A stretch of DNA of 64,000 bases from Haladaptatus paucihalophilus DX253. Its GTDB lineage: Archaea > Halobacteriota > Halobacteria > Halobacteriales > Haladaptataceae. The notes under the pieces are model-generated. The model worked only from the letters and a program-made list of their open reading frames with translations. It made no database searches and had not been told where the DNA came from. Shown here one piece after another: positions 9,061-16,516 of the stretch; position 1 is the first letter of the stretch, and the number at the start of each line of letters is the position of its first letter. A program made the position numbers and the translations under genes. Where the stretch lies: the NCBI RefSeq assembly GCF_000376445.1, contig NZ_AQXI01000001.1, positions 1,272,962 to 1,336,961 on the forward strand, in the 5' to 3' direction.

Positions 9061-9204
9061 CTTTTACCGGACTCACTTCTCCAAGCCACTGCTGTCGCGC
9101 AAGCGGCGCATCGACACCGAATCGTGTTGCCCACGGTCAAGCACGACCTATCGCGTCGAAATCGTGTGACCGAGACGACCCTATCACCTCGCTTGCGTAA
9201 CGCA

Positions 9205-9210
9205 TTTATA
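9205..9210 (+). promoter_or_regulatory. TATA element of the second tRNA-Gly gene
   Basis: TTTATA within CGCATTTATACCTACC lies about 50 nt before the mature 5' end of tRNA-Gly copy 2. It is the only AT-rich element in a suitable position, so each tRNA copy seems to have its own promoter. Confidence 0.5.
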
Positions 9211-9257
9211 CCTACCCGTGGCAAGGTTGTAATGTCGCAACAGGCGACGAACGAAAC

Positions 9258-9328
9258 GCGCTGGTAGTGTAGTGGTATCACGTGACCTTGCCATGGTCAC
9301 AACCTGGGTTCAAATCCCAGCCAGCGCA
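9258..9328 (+). tRNA. tRNA-Gly(GCC), copy 2
   Basis: This copy is identical over all 71 nt to the first: acceptor GCGCTGG/CCAGCGC, anticodon GCC, T-arm CTGGG/CCCAG, discriminator A, no encoded CCA and no intron. The flanks diverge except for short blocks, so the tandem arrangement probably came from a local duplication followed by drift outside the tRNA. Confidence 0.96.
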
Positions 9329-9347
9329 CTTTTACCGAGCACAATAC

Positions 9348-9377
9348 GTCGAGCGAGAGGTGTTCCTCTCGCTCGAC
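9348..9377. repeat. Perfect inverted repeat (13-bp arms) downstream of tRNA-Gly copy 2
   Basis: GTCGAGCGAGAGG (9348-9360) and CCTCTCGCTCGAC (9365-9377) enclose a TGTT loop. It lies 20 nt after the tRNA, the same distance as the different hairpin after copy 1. A role as terminator or processing signal is possible. Confidence 0.8.
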
Positions 9378-9475
9378 TGCGTGCGAAAGTCGTTCTGTGG
9401 ATTTGAACCCTGCAAGTCGCACGCCCGGAAGCGCAACGACCGAAGGGGAGTGAGCATCTCGGACCGTCTTGCCCC

Positions 9476-9497
9476 GGTTCACAATCCCAGCCAGCGC
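9476..9497 (+). pseudogene. tRNA-Gly 3'-end fragment (remnant 2)
   Basis: GGTTCACAATCCCAGCCAGCGC resembles the T-arm and 3' acceptor strand of tRNA-Gly with an altered T-loop. It has no 5' half and ends 169 nt after the intact tRNA. Together with GATTTGAACC about 75 nt upstream it forms an imperfect inverted pair of T-arm-like sequences. Confidence 0.7.
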
Positions 9498-9639
9498 CAC
9501 TTTTCACTGACACAACCCCGTAAGCGACTGCCATTTCGCGCGAACGAATTCTCTCCACGGCGCGACGGGGCAACATCATCCACCTTATCTGCGAAAATCC
9601 AGCCGAGTCGTTTTCTACCATCGAGTCGTACGGATTCGC

Positions 9640-10089
9640 ATGCAGGGGCTTCGGTGGGTGCAGATGACGGACGAAGAGCTGAACGACTTCCTCGGAATCG
9701 GCGGAACGGGCGTCATTTCGTTTTCGACGGCGGACGAGAAGTCGCCGTTCTCACTGCCGGTGTCGTACGGCTACTACGGGGAGACGGGCGATTTCTACTT
9801 CCGTCTCGCCGTGCCGCCGAGCAGCGAAAAGACGGATTGGATCGACCGACCCATGTCGTTCGTCACGTACGAGGAGACGGACGAGGGGTATCGAAGCGTC
9901 GTCGCGACCGGCCGACTCGAAGAGGTGGCCGACTTGCCGTACGATTCGGCCGCCGTCCAGCAAATGTGGGGCGTGAAGATTCCGCTCGTGGATATCTTCG
10001 AACAGCCGCCCTCGGAGGTGGAGTTCTACCAGTTCCGCCTCGTTCCCAATCGGGTGTCGGGTCGGAAGGAAGTACCGTCCGAAGACTGA
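9640..10089 (+). CDS. Pyridoxamine 5'-phosphate oxidase-like (split-barrel flavin-binding) protein
   Basis: This 149-residue protein looks like a split-barrel FMN-binding protein of the pyridoxamine-phosphate-oxidase superfamily. It has an N-terminal segment GGTGVISFSTAD, a strand SLPVSYGYYG and a middle segment PMSFVTYEETDEGYRSVVATGRLEEV. The substrate cannot be inferred. The start at 9640 gives MQGLRWVQMTDEEL; an internal ATG eight codons later is an alternative. It stands alone, with no operon partner. Confidence 0.7.
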   Translation: MQGLRWVQMTDEELNDFLGIGGTGVISFSTADEKSPFSLPVSYGYYGETGDFYFRLAVPPSSEKTDWIDRPMSFVTYEETDEGYRSVVATGRLEEVADLPYDSAAVQQMWGVKIPLVDIFEQPPSEVEFYQFRLVPNRVSGRKEVPSED

Positions 10090-10180
10090 ACGACCGGAAC
10101 GAGCGGGTCAAATACGCGGAACTGGATACATTCGGTGCGCAACCCACACGTACAGGAGCATCGAAGCCGACGCGTGACAT

Positions 10181-10492
10181 ATGACGGTAATCGCACTGCT
10201 GTCGGTCGCACCGGTCATCGAGGGAAGCATGGCGAGCGAAGTCTCAAAGGCGGTGGCCGCGCTGGACGACTTCGACGTCTCCTACGAGACGAATCCGATG
10301 GGCACCGTTATCGAAGCCGATTCGACGGACGAACTGTTCGCGGCGGCACAGGCCGCCCACGAAGCCGTTGACGGCGACCGCGTGAGTACGGTGCTTAAAA
10401 TAGACGATAAGCGTGCCCGCGACCAGCGCGCACGCGAGAAGGTCGAAGCCGTCGAGGCCGAACTGGGACGGGAGGCGAAACGCGAGCGCTGA
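10181..10492 (+). CDS. Thiamine-binding protein of the MTH1187/YkoF (DUF77) family
   Basis: This 103-residue protein begins MTVIALLSVAPVIEGSMASE and carries NPMGTVIEAD, both typical of the MTH1187/DUF77 family. Members are small ferredoxin-fold proteins that form tetramers, and several bind thiamine. The C-terminal 35 residues are a charged helix. It lies 51 nt before mch in the same direction. Thiamine binding here comes from family knowledge and is not visible in the sequence. Confidence 0.82.
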   Translation: MTVIALLSVAPVIEGSMASEVSKAVAALDDFDVSYETNPMGTVIEADSTDELFAAAQAAHEAVDGDRVSTVLKIDDKRARDQRAREKVEAVEAELGREAKRER

Positions 10493-10543
10493 ATTCGGAT
10501 CCGAACCCGGAACGGTTTACCGGACGACCACCAATCCCGTGAT

Positions 10544-11476
10544 ATGGAGAGTCTCAACCGGATGGCGCTCGAACTCGTTGACGAGGCCATCGACTTCGCG
10601 GACGAACTGAACGTCGCCGCGTACGAACTGGACAACGAGGCAACCGTCCTCGACTTCGGCGTCGAAGAGAACGGCGGAATGGAGGCGGGACTCCTCCTCG
10701 CCGAACTCCAGACGGCCGGACTGGCGACGATACAGACCCGGATGGGCGACGTAGCGGGTGCACCGATTCCGCACGTCGAACTCTCGACCGACCACCCAGC
10801 GGTCGCCCTGCTCTGTTCGCAGAAGGCGGGCTGGGAACTCGGCGTCGAGGGCTTCGAGGGGCTCGGAAGCGGCCCCGCACGTGCGCTGGTCGCCGAAGAG
10901 GACGAATACCGCCGCGTCGGTTACACGGACGCGTTCGACTTCGCCGTTCTCGCCGTCGAATCCGACACGCTCCCGACGGAGGACGTCGCGGAGCACGTCG
11001 CCGACCTCGCGGAGGTGAAACCGAACTCGGTCTACCTGCCGACGTTCGCAACCGGGAGCATGGCGGGAAGCATCACCGTCGCGTCGCGGGCCGCCGAACT
11101 CGCCGTCTTCCGCCTGACGGAACTCGGATACGACCCGCTCGACATCCGCTCCGCGATGGGGTCCGCTCCGGTCGCACCCGTCAGTTACGACGAGGCGACG
11201 GCCATCGGCCGGACGAACGACGCGCTGGCCTACGGCGGCAAAGTCCACCTCACCGTGGCCGAGGAGTTCGACCGCTTCGACGAACTGCCGTCCAGCGCGA
11301 GCGAGGAGTACGGCACGACGTTCGAGACGTTCTTCGACGACGCGGACTGGAACTTCGAGGAAATCCCGGAAAGCGTCTTCGCCCCGGCACAGGTGACGGT
11401 GGACGTGGTGAACGGGCCGACGCACGTCCTCGGGGAAACGAACGACGACCTCTTGAAGACCAGTTTCGACCTGTGA
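10544..11476 (+). CDS. mch: Methenyltetrahydromethanopterin cyclohydrolase
   Basis: This 310-residue protein is close to archaeal Mch along its length, with GGMEAGLLLAELQTAGLATI near the N-terminus and IRSAMGSAPVAPVSYDEATA in the C-terminal half. The enzyme interconverts methenyl- and formyl-tetrahydropterin in the cytoplasm. In non-methanogenic haloarchaea it is thought to serve C1 and folate-type metabolism. Its stop codon overlaps the GTG start of the next gene by 3 nt, so the two are coupled. Confidence 0.93.
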   Translation: MESLNRMALELVDEAIDFADELNVAAYELDNEATVLDFGVEENGGMEAGLLLAELQTAGLATIQTRMGDVAGAPIPHVELSTDHPAVALLCSQKAGWELGVEGFEGLGSGPARALVAEEDEYRRVGYTDAFDFAVLAVESDTLPTEDVAEHVADLAEVKPNSVYLPTFATGSMAGSITVASRAAELAVFRLTELGYDPLDIRSAMGSAPVAPVSYDEATAIGRTNDALAYGGKVHLTVAEEFDRFDELPSSASEEYGTTFETFFDDADWNFEEIPESVFAPAQVTVDVVNGPTHVLGETNDDLLKTSFDL

Positions 11477-11958
11477 AGTTCAAACCCATTCCCGAAGCGC
11501 CCGACAGCCTCGACTTCGTGAGCGACGTCCAGCGTGCGGTTCCGCTGATTCCCGGCACGGAAGACGACTGCTGTGCCCGGTTGATGCGACGTATCGGGTT
11601 CCAGAGCCGGGACGTCGCGCGAACGTGGCTCACGTTCTTGCGCGCGCTCGAACTGGCAAAGGAGACCGACAGCGGATTCGTCCGTATTCGACGCGACCCG
11701 GACGAGGAAGCGCTCGCCGAAGCATTCCAAACCCGCGTGTACGGCGTCTCGACCGTTCTCGACGTCCTTCCCGAGGACGAGTGGCTCGAATCCGAAGCCG
11801 TCTTCGAGCGGTTCAGCGACGAGATTCCCACGTGGGAGCGGTACAAGGACCCGACGCGGGTAGAAGATGTGTGGCGCGAACGCGTCGGAAACATGCTGGA
11901 GTGGGCGGTGCTGTTGGGCCTCGCGGAGCGGTCGGAGGACGGCTATCGACGGACGTGA
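11473..11958 (+). CDS. Conserved haloarchaeal hypothetical protein coupled to mch
   Basis: This 161-residue acidic protein starts with GTG overlapping the mch stop (GTGA). No catalytic motif is recognised. The content is largely helical with conserved-looking aromatics (ERYKDPTRVEDVWRERV), and a winged-helix-like fold is possible. No signal peptide or membrane segment is seen. The tight coupling to mch suggests a related or regulatory role, but this is inference. Confidence 0.75.
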   Translation: MKFKPIPEAPDSLDFVSDVQRAVPLIPGTEDDCCARLMRRIGFQSRDVARTWLTFLRALELAKETDSGFVRIRRDPDEEALAEAFQTRVYGVSTVLDVLPEDEWLESEAVFERFSDEIPTWERYKDPTRVEDVWRERVGNMLEWAVLLGLAERSEDGYRRT

Positions 11959-11982
11959 CGGAGAGCGAGGCAGATGTCGTCC

Positions 11983-12738
11983 TCATACGGGGTCGTACTC
12001 CGGTTCGAACAGATACGGTTTCAGCACGCGGCGTTCCGACAGGCCGAAATCGAGTAACCGACGTTCGAAGTCGGTCATGAGCTTCGAGACCACCGCTTGC
12101 TTTTCCTCCGCGTCGTCCCCCAGAACGACCGTTTCGAGCCTAGATTCGAACGCCGTCGGCGTCCACGAGAGGGTCGAAAGTTCCGCGCGTCGCCACTTCC
12201 GGTAGGGCACGAATCGACCGTCGAGCAGGAAGGGGAGCGCCATGTACCCCTCGACCGCCCGACGGAGGGACAGTTCCGCCGTCAGTGAGTCGTCGCGTCG
12301 GAACGCCAATCCGGAATCCAACGGTGCGTTGCCGGTCGCGTGATACCAGTAGCTGAAACACTTCTCCTCGCGCACCGTCGCCGGATAGTCGTCGTATCGG
12401 CCGAGCAGGTCGGTCACGACACCGGTCGGGTCGGCGAGCACGTCCGCGTTCGCGTGAACGTACAGCGCGGTGTCGTCGTCCCAATCGGCGAGGTCGGCTT
12501 CGATACGGTCGAGGGTCGTCCAGTCGAGTTCGACGAACACGCCGTCGTGTTGGCGCGTTTCTCCGGTGCTATCGCGGGCGGCAACCGCGTCCGGCGTGGC
12601 GACGACGCGGAGTTCGACGTCCGAGTGGTCGTCCGCGTGCCCGAGCGCGACCGAACCGTGGAGCAGAACACCGAGAACGTCGTCCGCCGCGACGATTTCG
12701 TCGGCGAGTCCGGCCGCCGCGTCACGAAGGTATGTCAT
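11983..12738 (-). CDS. Nucleotidyltransferase-fold protein (aminoglycoside adenylyltransferase-like)
   Basis: This 251-residue protein has the nucleotidyltransferase signature GS-(x)n-D-x-E: GSVALGHADDHSDVELRVV at about residues 29-47. That is the metal-binding pattern of the Pol-beta superfamily. The remainder is helical, with YMALPFLLDGRFVPYRKW. The substrate is unknown. The ATG at 12738 is chosen over a longer frame because a clear TATA box lies 27 nt upstream, fitting a leaderless transcript. Confidence 0.75.
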   Translation of the reverse strand: MTYLRDAAAGLADEIVAADDVLGVLLHGSVALGHADDHSDVELRVVATPDAVAARDSTGETRQHDGVFVELDWTTLDRIEADLADWDDDTALYVHANADVLADPTGVVTDLLGRYDDYPATVREEKCFSYWYHATGNAPLDSGLAFRRDDSLTAELSLRRAVEGYMALPFLLDGRFVPYRKWRRAELSTLSWTPTAFESRLETVVLGDDAEEKQAVVSKLMTDFERRLLDFGLSERRVLKPYLFEPEYDPV

Positions 12739-12755
12739 GTCGTGGATTGGTCCCG

Positions 12756-12770
12756 ATTTAGTATATAAAA
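12756..12770 (-). promoter_or_regulatory. TATA box of the nucleotidyltransferase-fold gene
   Basis: On the minus strand the sequence reads TTTTATATACTAAAT, centred about 27 nt before the ATG at 12738. This spacing fits transcription starting at or next to the start codon and decides the start choice. Confidence 0.65.
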
Positions 12771-13049
12771 TCACGGGGCGAACGAGGAGTTCGACATTAT
12801 ACAGTTTAACCGCAGTTATAGAATACAAATACTATTTCGAATAGCGTTATATGTATCCGATACACCCAACTAAACCGTGAGTAAGTGTTCGAATGTCACG
12901 AGAAGTTGGTCAAGAGTATCCATATTTGGAATTAAACTGGACCAGATCGGTACGACCGTCCCCGCTGCCGAATCCGCCACGGATGGAGGACGGCCCGGCG
13001 AATCCGGGGATTCCGTCGGGCGTCCGCCCGAGAGCACCGGCGACGCGTC
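12771..13049. other. AT-rich spacer upstream of the channel relic
   Basis: The first 120 bases are far richer in A and T than the surroundings and contain several TATA-like stretches (for example GTTATATG near 12846). No protein gene is supported. It may hold the old promoter of the decayed channel gene that follows. Confidence 0.5.
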
Positions 13050-13637
13050 ATGAAGGCCACGTCCATTCCGCTCGGCGCGTTCGTTCACAGAACGCTGTTG
13101 CGCCGACTGTTGCGACCGGTCGCGGCGTTCGCGTTTCTCGTCGTGGCGGGCGTGGCGGGGTTCAGTATGGTTCACGGCGTCGGCGTCGTGGACGCGCTGT
13201 TCTGGTTGTTGGACCCCACGAGCATCGAACTTCACTTTCAGACGCACGAGGGGCCGGAAACCCTCGTCAAATCCTACGCCATCGTCGTCCTTTCGGGACT
13301 CGTCGTCGTCGGCCTCTGGATAGGCGAGACGGTCGTTTCGGCGACGTTCGGCGGGCAGATACACGAGGAACTACGACACATGCAAATGCAACGCGAAATC
13401 GACCGCTTGGAAGACCACATCGTCATCTGTGGGTACGGAACGTTCGGAAAGACCATCGCCGCCCGACTCGACGCGGACCGCGACGTGGTGGTGATAGAAA
13501 CGAAGGAGACGGGATGTCAACGGGCCACCGACGACGGATTTTCGGTGGTCAACGGCGATGCGCGGCGCGAAAGCCGCGGGACTCGGCGCGGTGTGGGCTC
13601 CGGCCGACCCGAACGTGACACCCGAACCGATCCCTGA
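13050..13637 (+). pseudogene. Truncated potassium-channel/TrkA-N protein (5' part only)
   Basis: The frame reads as a two-helix potassium-channel-like module (hydrophobic spans near residues 24-42 and 77-95) followed by the start of an RCK/TrkA-N domain with the glycine-rich loop GYGTFG near residue 130. The homology stops at about VVNGDARRES; the last 25 residues are Arg/Gly-rich nonsense. A normal family member would continue for the rest of the RCK and a C-terminal domain. The 3' part is missing and replaced by the tail of an unrelated HAD hydrolase gene in another frame. Confidence 0.72.
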
Positions 13638-13692
13638 TTTCGCGTTCGAAACGCTCCGCCCGCTCCGGGACCACCCGTGGCGGACACTGTAG
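13558..13692 (+). pseudogene. C-terminal fragment of a HAD-superfamily hydrolase
   Basis: In the frame of the ATG at 13558 the DNA encodes MRGAKAAGLGAVWAP followed by a proline-rich segment and FETLRPLRDHPW before a TAG. This strongly resembles the motif-IV region and C-terminus of haloarchaeal HAD hydrolases (usually GDS...DVRGAKAAGL). The N-terminal part with the catalytic DxD is absent. It overlaps the broken channel frame, so the two fragments mark a deletion junction at about 13551-13575. Confidence 0.68.
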
Positions 13693-13716
13693 ATTTGGCC
13701 GGAGATTCGAAACAAC

Positions 13717-15360
13717 CTACTTGCCCGGATTCACGTCCGTCACGGTGCCGACGCCCTTGCTCTGTCCTTCGCGGAAGACGAACCGCTGGCCTTCCTCGAG
13801 GAGATAGGGGCGGAACTTGAATCTGACTCGCGTCGTGCCTTTATCTCCGGGCAAGAGGTGGCCGCCCTCGGGTTCGAAGACGGCGGTTTCGCTGATGGTT
13901 TCGAGGTGGACGACGGGTTCGTAGCCCGTTCCGATTCGGGTGGGATGGTTGAGCACCATCACCTCGGCTTCGAACTCGCGGACGGGTTCGGGGTCGGAAT
14001 CCACCGGGAGCAGGACCATCCCGCGTTCTATCTCGGGTTCCCGGACGCCCTTCAACGCGATGCCGACGATTCGGCCCGCCTTGGCCTCGTCAACGCGGTG
14101 GTAGTGCATCTCGATGGAGCGGACTTCGACGGTCCTGAACTGCCCGTCCGACATGGGGCCGAGGAGCAGTTCGTCGCCCGTCTCTACCGACCCGGAGTTG
14201 ATGGTGCCGCTGGCGACCGCGCCGACGCCGGTCACGCTGTAGCTCCGGTCGATGTACATCGTGAACTCGCCGCTGTCGGCCGTCGTCTTCGGCAACCGCT
14301 CGAACATCGTATCGAGCATGTCGAGGCCGTCCATCGTGACCGCGCTGGTCAGCAGAATCGGGACGACGTTCTCGTCCACTTCCTCGATTGCCACGTCGAC
14401 GCCATGGCGTTCGACGCGAAGCGGTACCTTGCCGACCTCACGGAGGAGCTGTTCGACTTCGCGTTCGACCTCCGTGGCCCGCTCCTCGCTCACTGCATCG
14501 GTCTTCGTGATGGCGACGATGGTCGGGAGTTCGGTCGCCAACAGGATTCCGAGGTGTTCGCGCGTCGTCTTCGTCGGGCCGTCGTCGGCCGCGACTGTCA
14601 ACAGGCCGTAGTCGAGTTTCTGCCCGACGAGGCCGCGAATCGTGGTTCGAAGCCACGGTTCGTGTCCCACGGTGTCCACGAAGGAGACGAGGCGGTCGCT
14701 CTCCTCGACCACCCGCGCACGGTCGGACTTGCGATGCGGGTTGTCCATGCGGACCGGTCCGTCGTCGTCGAAGCCGTACACCGCGTAGGAGAGGTCGGCG
14801 CTGAGACCGCGCTGAACTTCGTGCGGTTGGACGTCGAGATACCCCCGCGTCCCACCTTCGCCGTCGTCCGCTTGCCCGGTGACGAGGCTACCGACCAGCG
14901 TGCTCTTGCCGTGGTCCACGTGGCCCGCCGTCCCGACGACGATGTGTTCGCTGTCGATGTCGAGGACCCCCCCTTCCCGAATGGTTGCGACGCCGACCAG
15001 CCCGCCGCTCCCGTTCCGTGTCGAGGCGCGAATACTGGTCTCGCTTTCGTCGATGCCCCACGTCTGTACGTCCTCGATGTGCGCACCCGCTTCCTCGGCG
15101 AGCAGCGACAGCACGTCCATCGATTCGGAAAAGGCGTCCGGGTCGATACCCGCCAAGCCGCCGTCGTCGGTCACTCCGACGACGTACGTCGCCACGCCGT
15201 CGCCCGAAAGGACGCGGTGTCGTAGTTGCGCGGCCAGACTTTCCATCCGCCCGTGGGCGAGGTGGATTTCCCTCGTGAGTCGTTCCTTGAACTCCACGCT
15301 GCCGCCCTCCTGCTCTCCCCGGTCGAGAGCGCGCTGTAAGGCGGCGCGGTCGGCGCTCAT
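13717..15360 (-). CDS. GTPBP1-like translational GTPase
   Basis: This 547-residue protein has an N-terminal helical extension, then a translation-factor GTPase domain: G1 GHVDHGKST at residues 146-154, G3 DTVGH at 229-233 and G4 TKTD at 285-288. EF-Tu-like domains 2 and 3 follow. It resembles the archaeal/eukaryotic GTPBP1/2 family, which in eukaryotes is linked to ribosome rescue and mRNA surveillance. All nucleotide-binding motifs are intact. The start is MSADRAALQRAL; there is no operon partner. Confidence 0.88.
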   Translation of the reverse strand: MSADRAALQRALDRGEQEGGSVEFKERLTREIHLAHGRMESLAAQLRHRVLSGDGVATYVVGVTDDGGLAGIDPDAFSESMDVLSLLAEEAGAHIEDVQTWGIDESETSIRASTRNGSGGLVGVATIREGGVLDIDSEHIVVGTAGHVDHGKSTLVGSLVTGQADDGEGGTRGYLDVQPHEVQRGLSADLSYAVYGFDDDGPVRMDNPHRKSDRARVVEESDRLVSFVDTVGHEPWLRTTIRGLVGQKLDYGLLTVAADDGPTKTTREHLGILLATELPTIVAITKTDAVSEERATEVEREVEQLLREVGKVPLRVERHGVDVAIEEVDENVVPILLTSAVTMDGLDMLDTMFERLPKTTADSGEFTMYIDRSYSVTGVGAVASGTINSGSVETGDELLLGPMSDGQFRTVEVRSIEMHYHRVDEAKAGRIVGIALKGVREPEIERGMVLLPVDSDPEPVREFEAEVMVLNHPTRIGTGYEPVVHLETISETAVFEPEGGHLLPGDKGTTRVRFKFRPYLLEEGQRFVFREGQSKGVGTVTDVNPGK

Positions 15361-15450
15361 GGACGCGAATTAGGGACGATAGGTCAAAAGGGTTACCCGC
15401 GTTACAGGCCGGTTCGCACCGAATCGATACGATGCACTCGGGAGTTATAT

Positions 15451-16449
15451 TTATGTCTCGACGGTCAGCGTCTCGTCGTGGCTGAACTCGGTTCGAACGT
15501 GGTCACGTCGGAGCCGCCCCGTCGTAACGATGGTCGCGTTCGGCGCGTCGGCGTCGATGGAGAAGACGAGCCACACGGACGTCGATTCGCCGCCGTCGAG
15601 GACGCTCGGCTGAAAGCCGGTCGCGTTCTTGAGCGGCTGATGGCCGTGAAGCGTGCCGTTCGACCGGAGCGCGAACGCCTGTGGTCTGAGACCCAGCGAA
15701 TCGCTCCCGGCGTTCGTGACGTTCATCGAAACGAGCAGAAACTCCTCACCGTCATCCGGCTTGTACACACCGTCGTCGCCGCTTTCCGGGTTCAGCTTCG
15801 AGACTCGTTTCGCGTTCCATCGCACGTCGAGCGCTCCTGTCGCGTCGGTCGGGGCTGTGGAGTTCGCGGTAACGTTCCATCCGCCGTTCGTCTGCACCGT
15901 ACCGCCGGTGCCGAGGATCATCGGCGCGACGACCGTCGCGGCCACGATGGCGAGGATGGCGACGAAGACGACGGTCACCGCTTTCCGCGGAACCTCGTCG
16001 GGAAGAGGAACGGATTCCGGAATCGAAATCGGGAGGGAAAAGCCGTCTTCGTCGGAGTCCGGTTCGTCGCCCCCGCCGTCGGCGAACCGTTCCACGAGGT
16101 CGTGGAGCTCGCGCGCCTCGACGATGGTCCGGAGTTTCTCGCCGTCCACCAACTGCACGCCAGCCTGTGAGCCGAGCTTCTCGGCGTCCTCGCTGAACGT
16201 GCCCGGCGTCACCACGGCACCTTCGTTGACGCCGAACTTCTTGCAGATTCCCACGAACTGCTGGAGTTCCTGTCCGCTAACGGCGTTCCCCGTTCCCGGC
16301 TTGGTCCAGATGAGCCCTTCCGCGCCGTCGCGTTGGAGGGCGACGAACGACTTTCCGGATTTCTCCGTCACCGTCGTCTGCCAACCCTGTTTCCCCCAGA
16401 GGGCGGCGACGAACTCCGGAAATTCGGACTCGGGTATGTGTCGTATCAT
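15451..16449 (-). CDS. Membrane protein with Mrr-like domain and extracellular DUF4352-like domain
   Basis: This 332-residue protein has three parts. Residues 1-115 look like a restriction-endonuclease (Mrr/PD-(D/E)xK) fold. A hydrophobic span near residues 156-178 (TVVFVAILAIVAATVVAP) crosses the membrane. The outer part, about residues 180-332, has several N-x-S/T sites and a DUF4352-like pattern (GEEFLLVSMNVTNAGSD). The usual catalytic Asp and Gln/Glu of Mrr seem replaced (SFVAL and WTK), so nuclease activity is doubtful. A sensor or adaptor role is possible but inferred. Confidence 0.65.
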   Translation of the reverse strand: MIRHIPESEFPEFVAALWGKQGWQTTVTEKSGKSFVALQRDGAEGLIWTKPGTGNAVSGQELQQFVGICKKFGVNEGAVVTPGTFSEDAEKLGSQAGVQLVDGEKLRTIVEARELHDLVERFADGGGDEPDSDEDGFSLPISIPESVPLPDEVPRKAVTVVFVAILAIVAATVVAPMILGTGGTVQTNGGWNVTANSTAPTDATGALDVRWNAKRVSKLNPESGDDGVYKPDDGEEFLLVSMNVTNAGSDSLGLRPQAFALRSNGTLHGHQPLKNATGFQPSVLDGGESTSVWLVFSIDADAPNATIVTTGRLRRDHVRTEFSHDETLTVET

Positions 16450-16516
16450 GGTCTGAAGCGGGGCTCCCGGTTACTGCAGGTATGCTCAGTCATCGTATAA
16501 ATATTATCGGACACGT

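Larger units (their letters stand above)
8906..9257. other. Spacer after tRNA-Gly copy 1: hairpin plus stray tRNA 3' end
   Basis: No credible protein gene is present. After the tRNA comes a hairpin with perfect 9-bp arms GACGAGCAC (8925-8933) and GTGCTCGTC (8944-8952). A segment at about 8970-9041 shares short blocks with the spacer after copy 2, such as GGATTTGAA and GCACGCCCG. At 9042-9060 a partial copy of the tRNA 3' end ends in TCCCAGCCAGCGCA. A TTTATA element at 9205-9210 precedes the second tRNA by about 50 nt. Confidence 0.7.
9329..9639. other. Spacer after tRNA-Gly copy 2: long hairpin plus stray tRNA 3' end
   Basis: No protein gene is supported. The spacer opens with a T-tract (CTTTTACC), then a hairpin at 9348-9377, a segment containing TGGATTTGAACCCTGCAAG, and a tRNA-Gly 3' end at 9476-9497. 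The elements come in the same order as after copy 1. The rest, to 9639, shows nothing recognisable. Confidence 0.65.

Noticed and set aside
8906-9639. An integrated element with integrase between tRNA copies
   Set aside because: The spacers are too short and contain no integrase, replication or other gene; only fragment and hairpin structures are seen.
12893-13618. An Arg/Gly-rich open frame overlapping the channel relic
   Set aside because: It has no protein-like pattern and overlaps the recognisable channel and HAD fragments in other frames.
13858-15225. A long open frame opposite the GTPBP-like GTPase
   Set aside because: It mirrors the codon structure of a clearly real gene; the translation has no family pattern. 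High GC content keeps antisense frames open.
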